NCBI GenBank assembly: GCA_964470865.1
Contig: CAYYFR010000004.1
Location: 21,574-85,573, forward strand
Reading direction: 5' to 3'
DNA length: 64,000 nucleotides
Source of the DNA: JAEUOS01 sp964470865
Lineage (GTDB): Bacteria > Pseudomonadota > Gammaproteobacteria > Burkholderiales > JAEUOS01
In this document: piece by piece, positions 54,861-63,823 of the stretch
Layout of the letters: the number at the start of each line of letters is the position of its first letter
Position numbering within the stretch: position 1 is the first letter of the stretch
Notes under the pieces: generated by a model
Databases searched by the model: none
What the model was told of the DNA's origin: nothing
The model's input: only the letters and a program-made list of their open reading frames with translations
Made by a program: the position numbers and the translations under genes

Positions 54861-55502
54861 TCAGAGCCGCACCACCATCTGCAGGGTGACCTGCGTATTT
54901 GAATTTCCGCCATAGCCGCGGGCGGTGATGCGGTAGTAGTACTTCGGGCAGCCGACGCCGCCCAACGAGGAACTTGAATCCGGCGTGCACAAGGCTTCGA
55001 CCACGTATTGCGGCTGCTGCGACACTTGCGGAAACTTGGTGTCGGCCGTAGCCATAGTGTAGGTACCCAGCGATATCGGACTGACCGCACCGGCGCCGGC
55101 AGCGCTCCAGTTGCTGATGTCGAGCAGCGTGTATTTCGGATGCGTCCCGTTGGGCAGGCACAGGCCGTCGGTCGAGCAGGTACCGGCGGTTGCAGTAGCG
55201 TTGCCGAAACCGGTGGCGCCGGAAATCACTGACGCGCGCTGTACACATGACGTGGCGCCCGGGGAACAGACGCCGTTGACGTCATACCAGGCGTCACGCA
55301 GGGCGGCTTCGGCTGCCTGCAGCGCATTATTCTGGTCGCGCGCATTGCCCGACATGCGCTCCTCGGCGGTGGTTGATTGCATGCTGGTGACGCCAAGCAT
55401 GGTGATGATCAGGAGGAACAGCAGCGCCACCACCAGCACGGCGCCCGACTGGCGGTGCCGCGAAGGGATGCGCGCTGCGCGCGCTCGCAATGGCTGGTTC
55501 AT
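54861..55502 (-). CDS. pilX: minor pilin PilX
   Basis: A 213-residue prepilin-like protein. After a basic leader (RHRQSG) the hydrophobic helix reads AVLVVALLFLLIITMLGVTS, lacking Glu at +5 as PilX-type proteins do. Then comes AEERMSGNARDQNNALQAAEA, a region diagnostic of the PilX N-terminal domain. Several cysteines follow. Its ATG overlaps the pilW stop by four bases. PilX works with PilV, PilW and FimT to prime pilus assembly and to place PilY1 at the tip. Confidence 0.93.
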   Translation of the reverse strand: MNQPLRARAARIPSRHRQSGAVLVVALLFLLIITMLGVTSMQSTTAEERMSGNARDQNNALQAAEAALRDAWYDVNGVCSPGATSCVQRASVISGATGFGNATATAGTCSTDGLCLPNGTHPKYTLLDISNWSAAGAGAVSPISLGTYTMATADTKFPQVSQQPQYVVEALCTPDSSSSLGGVGCPKYYYRITARGYGGNSNTQVTLQMVVRL

Positions 55503-56347
55503 AGGGTGCGATTCCGCAGATTGATGGTGGTGGAGAGCACGCGCCGCACGAAACGATCGTTGTAGGTGTAGTTGACGCCCGCCAGGGTGAAGGTGGCCGA
55601 GGTGATGTTGATGTTCGATGCCGTGGGAGAACGCATCAGCAGCCACACGCGCACACTGACAATGGTGTCGATGTCGGCCACATCATTGATGCGCACGTAG
55701 GCGTTGGCGGAACCGTCGTTGTCGGTATCGATGCCATAGAGAATCTGCATGTTGTCGACGTCGGCGATCAGCTCGTTGGCTAGCGGCCAGGTGGTGCCGC
55801 CGTCGGTGCTGCAAAAAAGCGCGCTCGACAGCATGCCATCGGGCTTGGTCACCGGGCGAATGCCGAACGTATTCGATGCCATGAAGCCGAAATCGATCGA
55901 AGTGCCGATGCAGTCAACGATGGTGCCGTCGGCCGCCGTACCGCTGCCGCTGCCCTGGTAGCGCACGGTGATGGTGTCTGGCACCACCACCGGCGACGCG
56001 GCTGTCGGGGCCACCGGATCGGTGCCGAAGGGCAGGCCAGCGGTGGCCACATTGTTGGCGCCGGTGATCGCCGGCGTCGTCGCCTTGGGGAAAATGCCGT
56101 TGGGGTCGAGCCCCGAGTTGTTGCGATAACCGCTCAGGCGAATGTTGCGGGTGAGGATTTGCGACGCGTAGCGCATGGCTTCCTGCATGCGCGCAGCATC
56201 GTCCTGGCTGCTGAAACTCTGCCGCGAACCGACGAACACCTGGCCGATCACCAGGGAAATGATCAACCCGATCGCTACCGCGACCATGAACTCGACGATG
56301 GTGAAGCCGCGAGCCGCGGCGGCAAAAGGCGGATGGGTGCGCATCAT
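55499..56347 (-). CDS. pilW: minor pilin PilW
   Basis: A 282-residue prepilin, leader ending AARG (residue 14), mature start FTIVEFMVAVAIGLIISLVI with Glu at +5. FVGSRQSFSSQDDAARMQEA and ASQILTRNIRLSGY are typical of PilW. The globular part contains DTDNDGSAN, a calcium-loop-like motif. The start (ATGATG) overlaps the pilV stop, and the stop overlaps pilX. Confidence 0.93.
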   Translation of the reverse strand: MMRTHPPFAAAARGFTIVEFMVAVAIGLIISLVIGQVFVGSRQSFSSQDDAARMQEAMRYASQILTRNIRLSGYRNNSGLDPNGIFPKATTPAITGANNVATAGLPFGTDPVAPTAASPVVVPDTITVRYQGSGSGTAADGTIVDCIGTSIDFGFMASNTFGIRPVTKPDGMLSSALFCSTDGGTTWPLANELIADVDNMQILYGIDTDNDGSANAYVRINDVADIDTIVSVRVWLLMRSPTASNINITSATFTLAGVNYTYNDRFVRRVLSTTINLRNRTL

Positions 56348-56943
56348 GGTACGAAAGTGGTCAAAAACACCTGGTACTGGCCGGCGCTTGCGACACTGCT
56401 GCGGTCGTCAATCCAGTAGACCTTGATCGCATACTTGGGCCCGATGCCGTTGCAGCCATGCGTGATCAAGGTACCGTTGTAGCTGCCGGCGGAATTGGAA
56501 CTGTCGCGGCACACGACGGCGACGCCACTGCCCAGCCGCGCCCGCACCGACTGCTGCCACTCAAAAGCATCCTGGTCGGCCATATCGCCGGGTCCGCAGC
56601 CGGTCGCTGCTGCGGTATTGCCGATGCAGGCGGTTTTCGGCACGATATACGGGCTGCCTGCAGCGGCTACATCGCCGATCGGCCGGTGATAGCTGCCGCC
56701 GCCCGCAGCATTGTCGGGCAGCGCCACGCCGGCCTGGTTGGAGCGCATGCGGTCGATCATGTCGTAGGCCAACTGGGTGGCGATCGTACGCTGCTGCGCA
56801 CTGTGCGTAAATTGAATGCCAGTGACCATCAGGCCTGCCACGCCCAAAAGCCCGAACGACAGGATGACGATCGCCACCATCACCTCGATCAGGGTGAAGC
56901 CGGCCTGGAGCGCCGGCAAGACGGATTTTGGCGTTGGTCGCAT
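56344..56943 (-). CDS. pilV: minor pilin PilV
   Basis: A 199-residue prepilin, leader ending LQAG (residue 15), mature start FTLIEVMVAIVILSFGLLGV with Glu at +5, then AGLMVTGIQFTHSAQQRTIA and YDMIDRMRSN, which mark PilV. The ATG at 56943 matches the expected leader length; a longer frame runs into fimT. It is 4 bp from the fimT stop. Confidence 0.93.
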   Translation of the reverse strand: MRPTPKSVLPALQAGFTLIEVMVAIVILSFGLLGVAGLMVTGIQFTHSAQQRTIATQLAYDMIDRMRSNQAGVALPDNAAGGGSYHRPIGDVAAAGSPYIVPKTACIGNTAAATGCGPGDMADQDAFEWQQSVRARLGSGVAVVCRDSSNSAGSYNGTLITHGCNGIGPKYAIKVYWIDDRSSVASAGQYQVFLTTFVP

Positions 56944-56947
56944 GGGG

Positions 56948-57547
56948 TCAGGGGCAGGTGACGGTAACGGTCTGGACGCGGCCGAGTGCATTGACGGCGA
57001 TCGTGCGCCCGCTCGCGCCCGAGCCGCTCTGGGCGGGACAAAGCGTAATGGTCGTGGCGGCGGCGATCACGCCAATCGACCTGAAACGGATGTCCGAGAC
57101 TCCTGCCGGGCTGGTGTTGACCTGCACCGAGGTCGGCGCCGCCTCCTTGACACGCAGCAAGGGCTCGTTGGTGCCCACCGTATCGCGCTGGCCATTGTTA
57201 TCGGCGTCCACAAACGAGATCCAGCCCAGCGCCCAACTGCTTGAGCCGGTACAGGTATTCTGGTTGGTGCTGGCACACAGGACCACCCGTTGCGAGCGTT
57301 TGGATGCTTCACTGCGCGACATCGCGATATCACTGAGCAGGTCGCCTGTCACCGAGCGCACCGCATTGCCGACGATCATGGTGCGCAGCGACGGCGCGGC
57401 GATCGCGATCAGTGCGCCCAACACCACCATCACGATCATCAGCTCGATGATGGTGAAGCCCCGCGCACCAAGAGCCGGGCCGATGCAGGTCCGGCGCGGC
57501 CCTGCGCTGGGCGCTCGATGCAACAACGACGGCGGCACTGTCTTCAT
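56948..57547 (-). CDS. fimT: minor pilin FimT/GspH family protein
   Basis: A 199-residue prepilin of the GspH/FimT type with an unusually long leader (30 residues to GARG) before FTIIELMIVMVVLGALIAIA (Glu at +5). The globular part shows SDIAMSRSEASKRSQRVVLC and GWISFVDADNNGQRD, standard for the family. The ATG at 57547 is used; a GTG at 57577 would extend the leader further. It is the first gene of the operon. FimT-type pilins can also bind DNA for natural transformation in some bacteria. Confidence 0.9.
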   Translation of the reverse strand: MKTVPPSLLHRAPSAGPRRTCIGPALGARGFTIIELMIVMVVLGALIAIAAPSLRTMIVGNAVRSVTGDLLSDIAMSRSEASKRSQRVVLCASTNQNTCTGSSSWALGWISFVDADNNGQRDTVGTNEPLLRVKEAAPTSVQVNTSPAGVSDIRFRSIGVIAAATTITLCPAQSGSGASGRTIAVNALGRVQTVTVTCP

Positions 57548-57736
57548 GGTCTGCGGCTGTACACGGTTGATCCTCACTGTGCGGAAACGTTTCTGAATCC
57601 ACGGACGCTAAGATACTATGGCCGTTTTGTCCTGCAATCATATGGAGATAAGCGGCCAGCGACAGCCGATGAACGGGCTGCCGAGTTGTCGGTACGCCGA
57701 GTTGTCGATAGAGTCGATTGCCTCAACGAAATCACC

Positions 57737-58939
57737 TTGCGGATCCTTTTTGCCAACGAACTGGGTGGCGGCCTGGGGCATGCGCACCGGCTTGCGCCCT
57801 GGGTTCATGCGCTGGGCGAGCGCGGCGGCTGCCCGGTGGTCGCCGTGCGCGACGTTGCGGCACCGGGTCCGGGGCTTTTCAGAGCCGGTACCCGGCTGAT
57901 ACCGGCGCCGTTTTTGCTGCGCGCGCCGCTCGGTAAAGGCATGGAGACCGGATCGTACGCAGAGATATTGCTTTCGGCCGCCGGTTATGGCAATCCGCAG
58001 GTGCTGGCTCGCCTGGTGCGAGCATGGCTTGACCTCATGGCCTTGTGCGAGACGCAATTGCTGGTGGCGGATTTCGCGCCAACGGCGTTGCTGGCTGCGC
58101 GTATCCGCGGGATTGCTTGTGTCCACATCGGCGACGGCTATACGATAGCGCCGCGCGGCGCGGCTTTTGATCCGCTCGCCGCGCGCGACTTGCGGCGTAT
58201 CCAGGCAGCTGACAGGCAGGTGGTGGCAACGGTCAATAGGGTTCTGGCCGAATATGGTTGCGACGCGATCGCGCAGGTGGATGAATTGCAGGCGGCCGGC
58301 ATCACGATTCTGGCGACCTACCCCGAACTGGATCATCATCATGGCGCGGTGCGAGCATCTGCTTATGCCGGCCATTTCAGCATGGCCGACGGGCTCGGCT
58401 TTGCATGGCATGACGTTCCGGGACCGCGGGTGCTCGCTTACCTGAGGCCCGAGGTCGCGAATTTCCAGGCCATCGTGGCCAGCCTGGCCCGCTTGCCGGG
58501 CCAGGTGCAGCTCTACGCCGGTGGAATGGTGCGCGATCGCGGTGCGGTGGCCGGTTATGGCTTGGCTTGGCATGCCACGCCCCTGCCGGTTCCGGCGGCG
58601 CTGACCGATTGTGATCTGGTGGTGTGCCACGGCGGGCACGGCCTGGTATGTGAAGCGCTTCTGGCGGCCAAACCGCTGTTGATCTTTCCTTCCAACCATG
58701 AACAGACCCTCACTGCGCACAACGTCGAGCGCCTTGGAGCGGCGCTATGGGTCCATCCGCAGGACAATGAGCGCAAAATCGCACGAGCGCTCGAGCGCGG
58801 CTGGAAGGATGCGGGTCTGCGACGGCAGGCCGCGAAGTTCGCGGTCACCCACAGCCTTGCAGCTGACACAGCGACCGCTCGCCTGGCCGATCATGCCGAT
58901 CGGATTGTCGGACTTGTCAAGCCGCAGGAATGGCGTTAG
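57737..58939 (+). CDS. glycosyltransferase-like protein (UGT/MurG-type fold)
   Basis: About 400 residues. The start of the domain reads RILFANELGGGLGHAHRL, a nucleotide-sugar-transferase-like N-terminus. The C-terminal half has the donor-binding signature DLVVCHGGHGLVCEALLAAKPLL followed by FPSNHEQTLTAHNVERLGAAL, as in UGT/MGT-type GT1 enzymes. No signal peptide. The start is uncertain: TTG 57737 gives the family-like N-terminus, TTG 57686 is an alternative; no ATG lies in frame. The acceptor is unknown. It is divergent from the pil operon and stops 6 bp before the second gap. Confidence 0.75.
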   Translation: MRILFANELGGGLGHAHRLAPWVHALGERGGCPVVAVRDVAAPGPGLFRAGTRLIPAPFLLRAPLGKGMETGSYAEILLSAAGYGNPQVLARLVRAWLDLMALCETQLLVADFAPTALLAARIRGIACVHIGDGYTIAPRGAAFDPLAARDLRRIQAADRQVVATVNRVLAEYGCDAIAQVDELQAAGITILATYPELDHHHGAVRASAYAGHFSMADGLGFAWHDVPGPRVLAYLRPEVANFQAIVASLARLPGQVQLYAGGMVRDRGAVAGYGLAWHATPLPVPAALTDCDLVVCHGGHGLVCEALLAAKPLLIFPSNHEQTLTAHNVERLGAALWVHPQDNERKIARALERGWKDAGLRRQAAKFAVTHSLAADTATARLADHADRIVGLVKPQEWR

Positions 58940-58944
58940 CGTCT

Positions 58945-59044
58945 NNNNNNNNNNNNNNNNNNNNNNNNNNNNNNNNNNNNNNNNNNNNNNNNNNNNNNNN
59001 NNNNNNNNNNNNNNNNNNNNNNNNNNNNNNNNNNNNNNNNNNNN
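58945..59044. other. assembly gap of 100 N
   Basis: A scaffold join of default length. Unlike the first gap, its flanks share no sequence, so real sequence of unknown length is missing. Confidence 0.95.
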
Positions 59045-59243
59045 GGATCGGGCTTTGGGCCACCGGGCGCGGACCACCCGCCAACGCGGTCCGCGCACCA
59101 GTGGGGAAATGCGCCGGTCAGGCAGCCCGGGGAAGCGTGGTTAGGCCGGGCCACGCCGATACGAAACAGGCGTCAATGCAAGTAGAATCGCAATCCTCGC
59201 AGGTCGCGCCAGACTTGTTTTTGCCTAACGCCAGGTTGCCCCG
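59045..59243. other. region after the gap, before fahA
   Basis: About 200 bp without a supportable gene. It should contain the fahA promoter; I see no clear boxes. Confidence 0.4.
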
Positions 59244-60580
59244 ATGTCCGCAAGCACGATCAACGAAACCCATGACGCCCGGCTGAAGAGTTGGGTTGAT
59301 GCCGCCAACGACGGCAAAACCGATTTTCCTCTGCAAAACCTGGCCATGGGTGTGTTTCGCCGGGCCGGCAGGAATGAGGATTTCCGCGGCGGGGTGGCCA
59401 TTGGTGACCAGATCCTCGATCTGTCGGCGGCCGCCCGCGCCGGACTGTTTTCGGGTGATTCAGCCGAAGCTGCAACGCTGGCTTCGGGGCCGACTCTCAA
59501 TGCCTTGATGGCTGCGGACCCGGCGCTGACTTCAGCCTTACGTCTCGCGCTTTCGCGAGTGTTGCGCGACGGCAGCCCGCTGGAGGGGCGGCGCGCGCAT
59601 GCCTGATGCCGATGAAGGATGCGGAGATGGGGTTGCCGGCGTCGATCGGCGATTTCACCGATTTCTTTTCGTCGGTGTTTCACGCCACCAATACCGGCAG
59701 CATGTTCCGCCCCGACAGTGCCTTGCTGCCCAACTACAAGCATGTGCCGATTGCTTATCACGGGCGTGCCTCCAGCGTGCGGGTTGGCAGCATGGCGGCG
59801 GCGCATGCCTTTGCGCGACCGCTTGGCCAAACCAAGCCCGCCGATGCGCCCGGACCGGTGTTCGGGCCCAGCAGGCGCCTCGACTATGAGCTTGAAGTCG
59901 GCATATGGATTGGTCGCGGCAACGCCATGGGCACACGCATCGGCATCGAGGCCGCCGAATCGCACATTTTTGGCGTCAACCTGCTCAACGACTGGTCGGC
60001 GCGAGACATCCAGGGTTGGGAATACCAGCCGCTCGGTCCGTTTCTCGGCAAGAACTTTGCGACCACGATTTCCCCCTGGATTGTCACCCTGGATGCGCTG
60101 ACGCCGTATCGCACGGCGGTGTTCGCGCGCCCCGCGGGCGACCCGCAGCCGATGGCCTATCTCGACAGTGAGGCCAATCGTGCCGCCGGCGGGCTGGACA
60201 TGCAACTGGAGGTGCATCTGCTGACAGCGCAAATGCGCGCAACGGGTGCGCCGCCGGTGCGATTGTCAGCGTCGAACTTCAAGGATTCCTACTGGACCAT
60301 GGCGCAGTTCGTCGCCCACCATACCGCTGGTGGCTGCAATCTGCAATCCGGCGACCTGTTTGGCAGCGGCACCCAGTCCGGCCCGACCAGGGACCAGTTC
60401 GGATCGATGCTGGAGCTGTCATGGGGCGGCAAAACACCGATTGAACTGGCCAATGGCGAAAAGCGCAGCTTTCTCGAAGATGGCGATACGCTGATTCTCA
60501 AGGGGGCCTGCATGCGCGAAGGATTCGCACGCTTAGGCTTCGGCGAAGCGGCCGGTACCGTGCTCCCCGCGCTTGCCTGA
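59244..60580 (+). pseudogene. fahA: fumarylacetoacetase (FAH family), split by a frameshift
   Basis: The first frame (59244-59606) encodes 120 residues of the N-terminal SH3-like domain of fumarylacetoacetase (FPLQNLAMGVFRRAG, GVAIGDQILDLSAAA). It stops at TGA 59604-59606. The second frame starts with ATG 59606 and encodes 324 residues of the catalytic domain: IGDFTDFFSSVFHATN, LPNYKHVPIAYHGRASS, DYELEVGIWIG, GVNLLNDWSARDIQGWEY and GDLFGSGTQSGP. Together they make one normal-length enzyme of about 444 residues. Family members read straight through this point, so a one- or two-base indel is likely. TGATG coupling could still make two polypeptides. It would cleave fumarylacetoacetate in tyrosine/homogentisate breakdown. 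Confidence 0.8.
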
Positions 60581-61450
60581 TCAGTCGCGGAACTCCGCGA
60601 TGTCGGGTTTCGATCCCCACATGCAGAAAGAACTCGGCTTGAAGGGGAACTGCCGGGGTGCCTCGTTTTCGTCGGTCACCAGGCGTACCCCGCAGGAATA
60701 CTCGTAGATCATCGCGTCGGGACCCTCGAAATACACAAAGCGTGCGCCGGAGGTCGGGTGCCGGCCCGGGCCGAACACAACGCGTATGCCGTGCTCCTTG
60801 AGGAAGTAGGCCGAGCGCATGATGTCGTCGACCTCTGCGACCTGGTGATTGATGTGCTGCACACCGGCAAAGCTTGAGGGAAACAGCGCAATCTTGTGAT
60901 GCACCTGGTCGATGCGCAAGAGCGCGGCCGCGCCGATACGGTCCGAAACGCGCGCCGACAGCACCTGGGTCCAGAAGGCTTCGTCACGCACCGCGTCGGT
61001 GGTGCGCAGGCCGATATGCGAAAAGCCGGTGATGCCGGCATCGCGCGACGGGAAGTAGCGCCGGCCGCTGAACTGCGGGCGCAGCGCCAGGTCGATCGAG
61101 TTGCCGCTGGGGTCACGGAAGTTGATGAAATCGGCAACTCCACGCGCTTGCGCCTGGGCTTGCGTGCCGCGTCGCACCGGGTAGCCGAGCTGTTCGAGCG
61201 TGCCGGCGGCGGCATCGAGCTGCGCGCCGTGTGCGACTTCGAAACCGCTGGTGTGATCACTCGGGTCGCCGTCGAAATACGCCAGCGTGTGTTCGCGCGC
61301 GTCGCTGCGGAAGTAAAGCGTTTGCCCGGACTTTGGATTGCCCTCGGCGTGTGCCTCTTCGAGCCCGAGGATGCTCGTGGCATAGCGGCGCGACCCTTCG
61401 AGGTCACGCGTTCCCAGGCGTACGTAAATGATGTCTTTGAGCTCGATCAT
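60581..61450 (-). CDS. VOC family extradiol-dioxygenase-like protein
   Basis: A 289-residue two-module vicinal-oxygen-chelate protein. The first module begins IELKDIIYVRLGTRDLEGS. The second keeps a His-His-Glu metal triad: FSHIGLRT, QHINHQVAEVDD and MIYEYSCGV. This is the layout of type I extradiol ring-cleavage dioxygenases such as catechol or dihydroxybiphenyl dioxygenases. The aromatic substrate is unknown. ATG 61450 fits the family start. It is convergent with fahA, with no spacer, and divergent from the SDR gene. Confidence 0.87.
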   Translation of the reverse strand: MIELKDIIYVRLGTRDLEGSRRYATSILGLEEAHAEGNPKSGQTLYFRSDAREHTLAYFDGDPSDHTSGFEVAHGAQLDAAAGTLEQLGYPVRRGTQAQAQARGVADFINFRDPSGNSIDLALRPQFSGRRYFPSRDAGITGFSHIGLRTTDAVRDEAFWTQVLSARVSDRIGAAALLRIDQVHHKIALFPSSFAGVQHINHQVAEVDDIMRSAYFLKEHGIRVVFGPGRHPTSGARFVYFEGPDAMIYEYSCGVRLVTDENEAPRQFPFKPSSFCMWGSKPDIAEFRD

Positions 61451-61620
61451 GTCGGGTGGCCGTGTGGTGCTTGGGTCGATTAATCCGAGGCCGCAGTTTA
61501 ACGCCGCATGGTGCCAACCCATGCAGGCGAGCGTGAGGCAGCGCGGTAAGATCTGGGCTTGCACCAGGCTCAGCATTCGCTGCGGTCTGGCCTGCTACTC
61601 ATACTTTCAGGACAACTTGC

Positions 61621-62379
61621 ATGCAACAAAACCAGATCAATCTTCAGGGCCGCAAGGCGGTAGTCACCGGTGGCGCCAGCGGCCTGGGGTATGCGATAGC
61701 CAAGCGGCTGTTGCAATCCGGGGCAAACGTGGCATTGTGGGATTTGCGGGCCGACGCGCTCGACCACGCTGCACTCGAACTGGTGCCCGAGGGTCCGGTG
61801 CGTACGCTGGTGGTCAATGTCGCCGACCATGCGGGCGTGCATGCTGCGGCGACCCGTTCAATCGAACTGCTGGGCGCGGTCGACATTCTGGTCAATAGCG
61901 CCGGCATCGCCGGGCCGGCGGTACCGGCGATCGAATACACGCCGGCAGACTGGCAGTCGGTACTCGATGTCAACCTGACCGGTGTATTCAACTGCTGTCA
62001 GGCCTTGCTGCCGCACATGACCATGCGTGACTACGGGCGGGTGATCAGCATCGCCTCGGTGGCCGGCAAGGATGGCAACCCCAACGCCTGCGCCTACAGC
62101 GCTTCCAAGGCAGGAGTGATCGCGCTGACGAAATCGCTGGCCAAGGAAGTCGCGAAAACCGGCATTCGCATCAACTGCATCACCCCGGCAGCGGTAAGGA
62201 CTCCGATATTCGACCAGATCAGCCAGGCGCACATTGATTTCATGTTGTCGAAGATTCCGATGGGGCGACTTGGCTTGCCCGAGGAAATCGCCGCGATGGT
62301 AGCCTGGCTTGCGTCCGAAGAGTGTTCGTTTTCGACCGGCGCGGCCTTCGACCTTTCCGGTGGCCGATCGACTTACTGA
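61621..62379 (+). CDS. SDR family oxidoreductase
   Basis: A 252-residue classical short-chain dehydrogenase/reductase. The cofactor motif TGGASGLG lies at residues 16-23, NSAG at about 97, the catalytic Ser in SIASVAG, and YSASK with Tyr and Lys. An Asp after the second strand (ALWDLRAD) suggests NAD rather than NADP. C-terminal WLASEECSFSTGAAFDLSGGRSTY is typical. Substrate unknown; context suggests a hydroxy or keto intermediate of acid catabolism. Confidence 0.9.
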   Translation: MQQNQINLQGRKAVVTGGASGLGYAIAKRLLQSGANVALWDLRADALDHAALELVPEGPVRTLVVNVADHAGVHAAATRSIELLGAVDILVNSAGIAGPAVPAIEYTPADWQSVLDVNLTGVFNCCQALLPHMTMRDYGRVISIASVAGKDGNPNACAYSASKAGVIALTKSLAKEVAKTGIRINCITPAAVRTPIFDQISQAHIDFMLSKIPMGRLGLPEEIAAMVAWLASEECSFSTGAAFDLSGGRSTY

Positions 62380-62500
62380 CGCCGCTCCATGAGGCAAGCA
62401 CTCGTTGGAAGCGCGGTCGGGGCGGCGCTGTGCGGCGGTTTTTTTGCGGCTTGCCGGCGCCGGAGTAGACTTGTAACAACTTGACGTGTGGGAGAACAGC

Positions 62501-63565
62501 ATGGAAATGAAAAGCGCGGAAGTGGTTCGCAACGCCGAGGAACGCAAGGCGTTTTACGCCAGGATCGATGGCGACAATTTGGCGCCGCTGTGGGAAGTGC
62601 TCAAGGGCCTGGTTCCGGCAGAGCCCAAGCCCGTCGCCGTGCCGCACCTGTGGGACTATGACGCGATTCGCCCGCGCATTCTCGAGTCAGGCGCCTTGCT
62701 GACCGCGCGTGAGGCCGAGCGCCGCGTTCTGGTGCTGGAAAACCCGGCCTTGCGTGGCCAGTCGCTGATTACCGATGTCCTCTACGGCGGGCTGCAATTG
62801 ATCCTGCCCGGTGAGGTGGCGGCGGCGCATCGCCATACGCAATCCGCATTGCGTTTCATCGTTGATGGCAAAGGGGCCTACACCGCGGTCAATGGCGAAA
62901 AAACCCTGATGCACGAGGGCGATTTCGTCATCACGCCCTCATGGACCTGGCACGACCACGGCAATGACTCGCCCGACCCGATGGTCTGGCTCGACGTCCT
63001 TGATTTGTCGACGGTTGCGCATTTTCATGGCCAGTTCCGCGAAGATTGGGAAGAAGAGCGTTTTCCGCTCAACCGGCCGGAAGGCGATGCCCTGGCGCGC
63101 TATGGCGCCGGCCTTTTGCCGATTGACTACAAGGCCACCAGCGCCACCTCGCCGATTTTCAACTACCCCTATGCGCGTACACGCGATTCCCTGTACCGCA
63201 TGAGCCGAGCGGGTGACCCCGACCCGCATTTCGGCTTCAAGCTCAAGTACATCAACCCGGTCAATGGCGATTGGGCGATGCCGACAATCGCCACCACCAT
63301 GCAGTGGTTGCCGGAGGGCTTCGCCTCGCGCGCCTATCAAGCCACCGATGGCCTGGGGTTCGTATGTGTCGAGGGCACGGGTGAAACCCGTGTCAGCTTG
63401 CCGGACGGCACACAGAAAGTGCTCAAGTGGAAGCCGCGTGACGTATTCGTGGTGCCGGGGTGGCTCAAGCACACGCACCATGCAGAAGGCGATTCGGTGC
63501 TGTTCGGATTCTCGGACCGTTCGGCGCAGGAAAAGCTCGGGCTGTTTCGCGAACGCAGGCTTTAG
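62501..63565 (+). CDS. gentisate 1,2-dioxygenase-type cupin enzyme
   Basis: A 354-residue bicupin. The N-terminal cupin holds the iron ligands in HRHTQSALRFIVDGKG and later WHDHGND. A second cupin has PRDVFVVPGWLKHTHHAEGD. VPHLWDYDAIRPRI and ITPSWTWHDHG are typical of gentisate 1,2-dioxygenases, which open gentisate to maleylpyruvate. 1-hydroxy-2-naphthoate dioxygenases are close relatives and remain possible. The ATG at 62501 has GGGAG 7 bp upstream. The TAG stop is the first base triplet of a palindromic repeat. Confidence 0.87.
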   Translation: MEMKSAEVVRNAEERKAFYARIDGDNLAPLWEVLKGLVPAEPKPVAVPHLWDYDAIRPRILESGALLTAREAERRVLVLENPALRGQSLITDVLYGGLQLILPGEVAAAHRHTQSALRFIVDGKGAYTAVNGEKTLMHEGDFVITPSWTWHDHGNDSPDPMVWLDVLDLSTVAHFHGQFREDWEEERFPLNRPEGDALARYGAGLLPIDYKATSATSPIFNYPYARTRDSLYRMSRAGDPDPHFGFKLKYINPVNGDWAMPTIATTMQWLPEGFASRAYQATDGLGFVCVEGTGETRVSLPDGTQKVLKWKPRDVFVVPGWLKHTHHAEGDSVLFGFSDRSAQEKLGLFRERRL

Positions 63566-63730
63566 CAGCCTGTCGGACTTGGGGAGCGTCGGTGAGCACA
63601 TCGGCCGCAGCGGTCCAATTTTCACCGCCTTCTTGTCCCATAGCCGGGCTATGGGCCTTCGAATTCAGCAAAAACTGACCTCGTTGGGACAGATTTTCGC
63701 TTTCCACGCCCTAAGTCCGACAGGCTGTTG
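63563..63730. repeat. 168-bp palindromic MITE-like element
   Basis: The ends are inverted repeats (CAGCCTGTCGGACTT and its complement, with one mismatch just inside), and the centre is a hairpin CCCATAG/CTATGGG. The inner arms pair only weakly. There is no gene inside. As with the element at 26452, it begins at the TAG stop codon of a gene. The sequence is unrelated to that element. Confidence 0.75.
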
Positions 63731-63823
63731 AGTGCGCGGCGGCCGGACCATGAGCGCAGTCATTGCCGTGTAGCGGGGCGTCTGCGAGGCGCATGGCAGC
63801 GCGAAACGATGGTGCCGAAAGAC

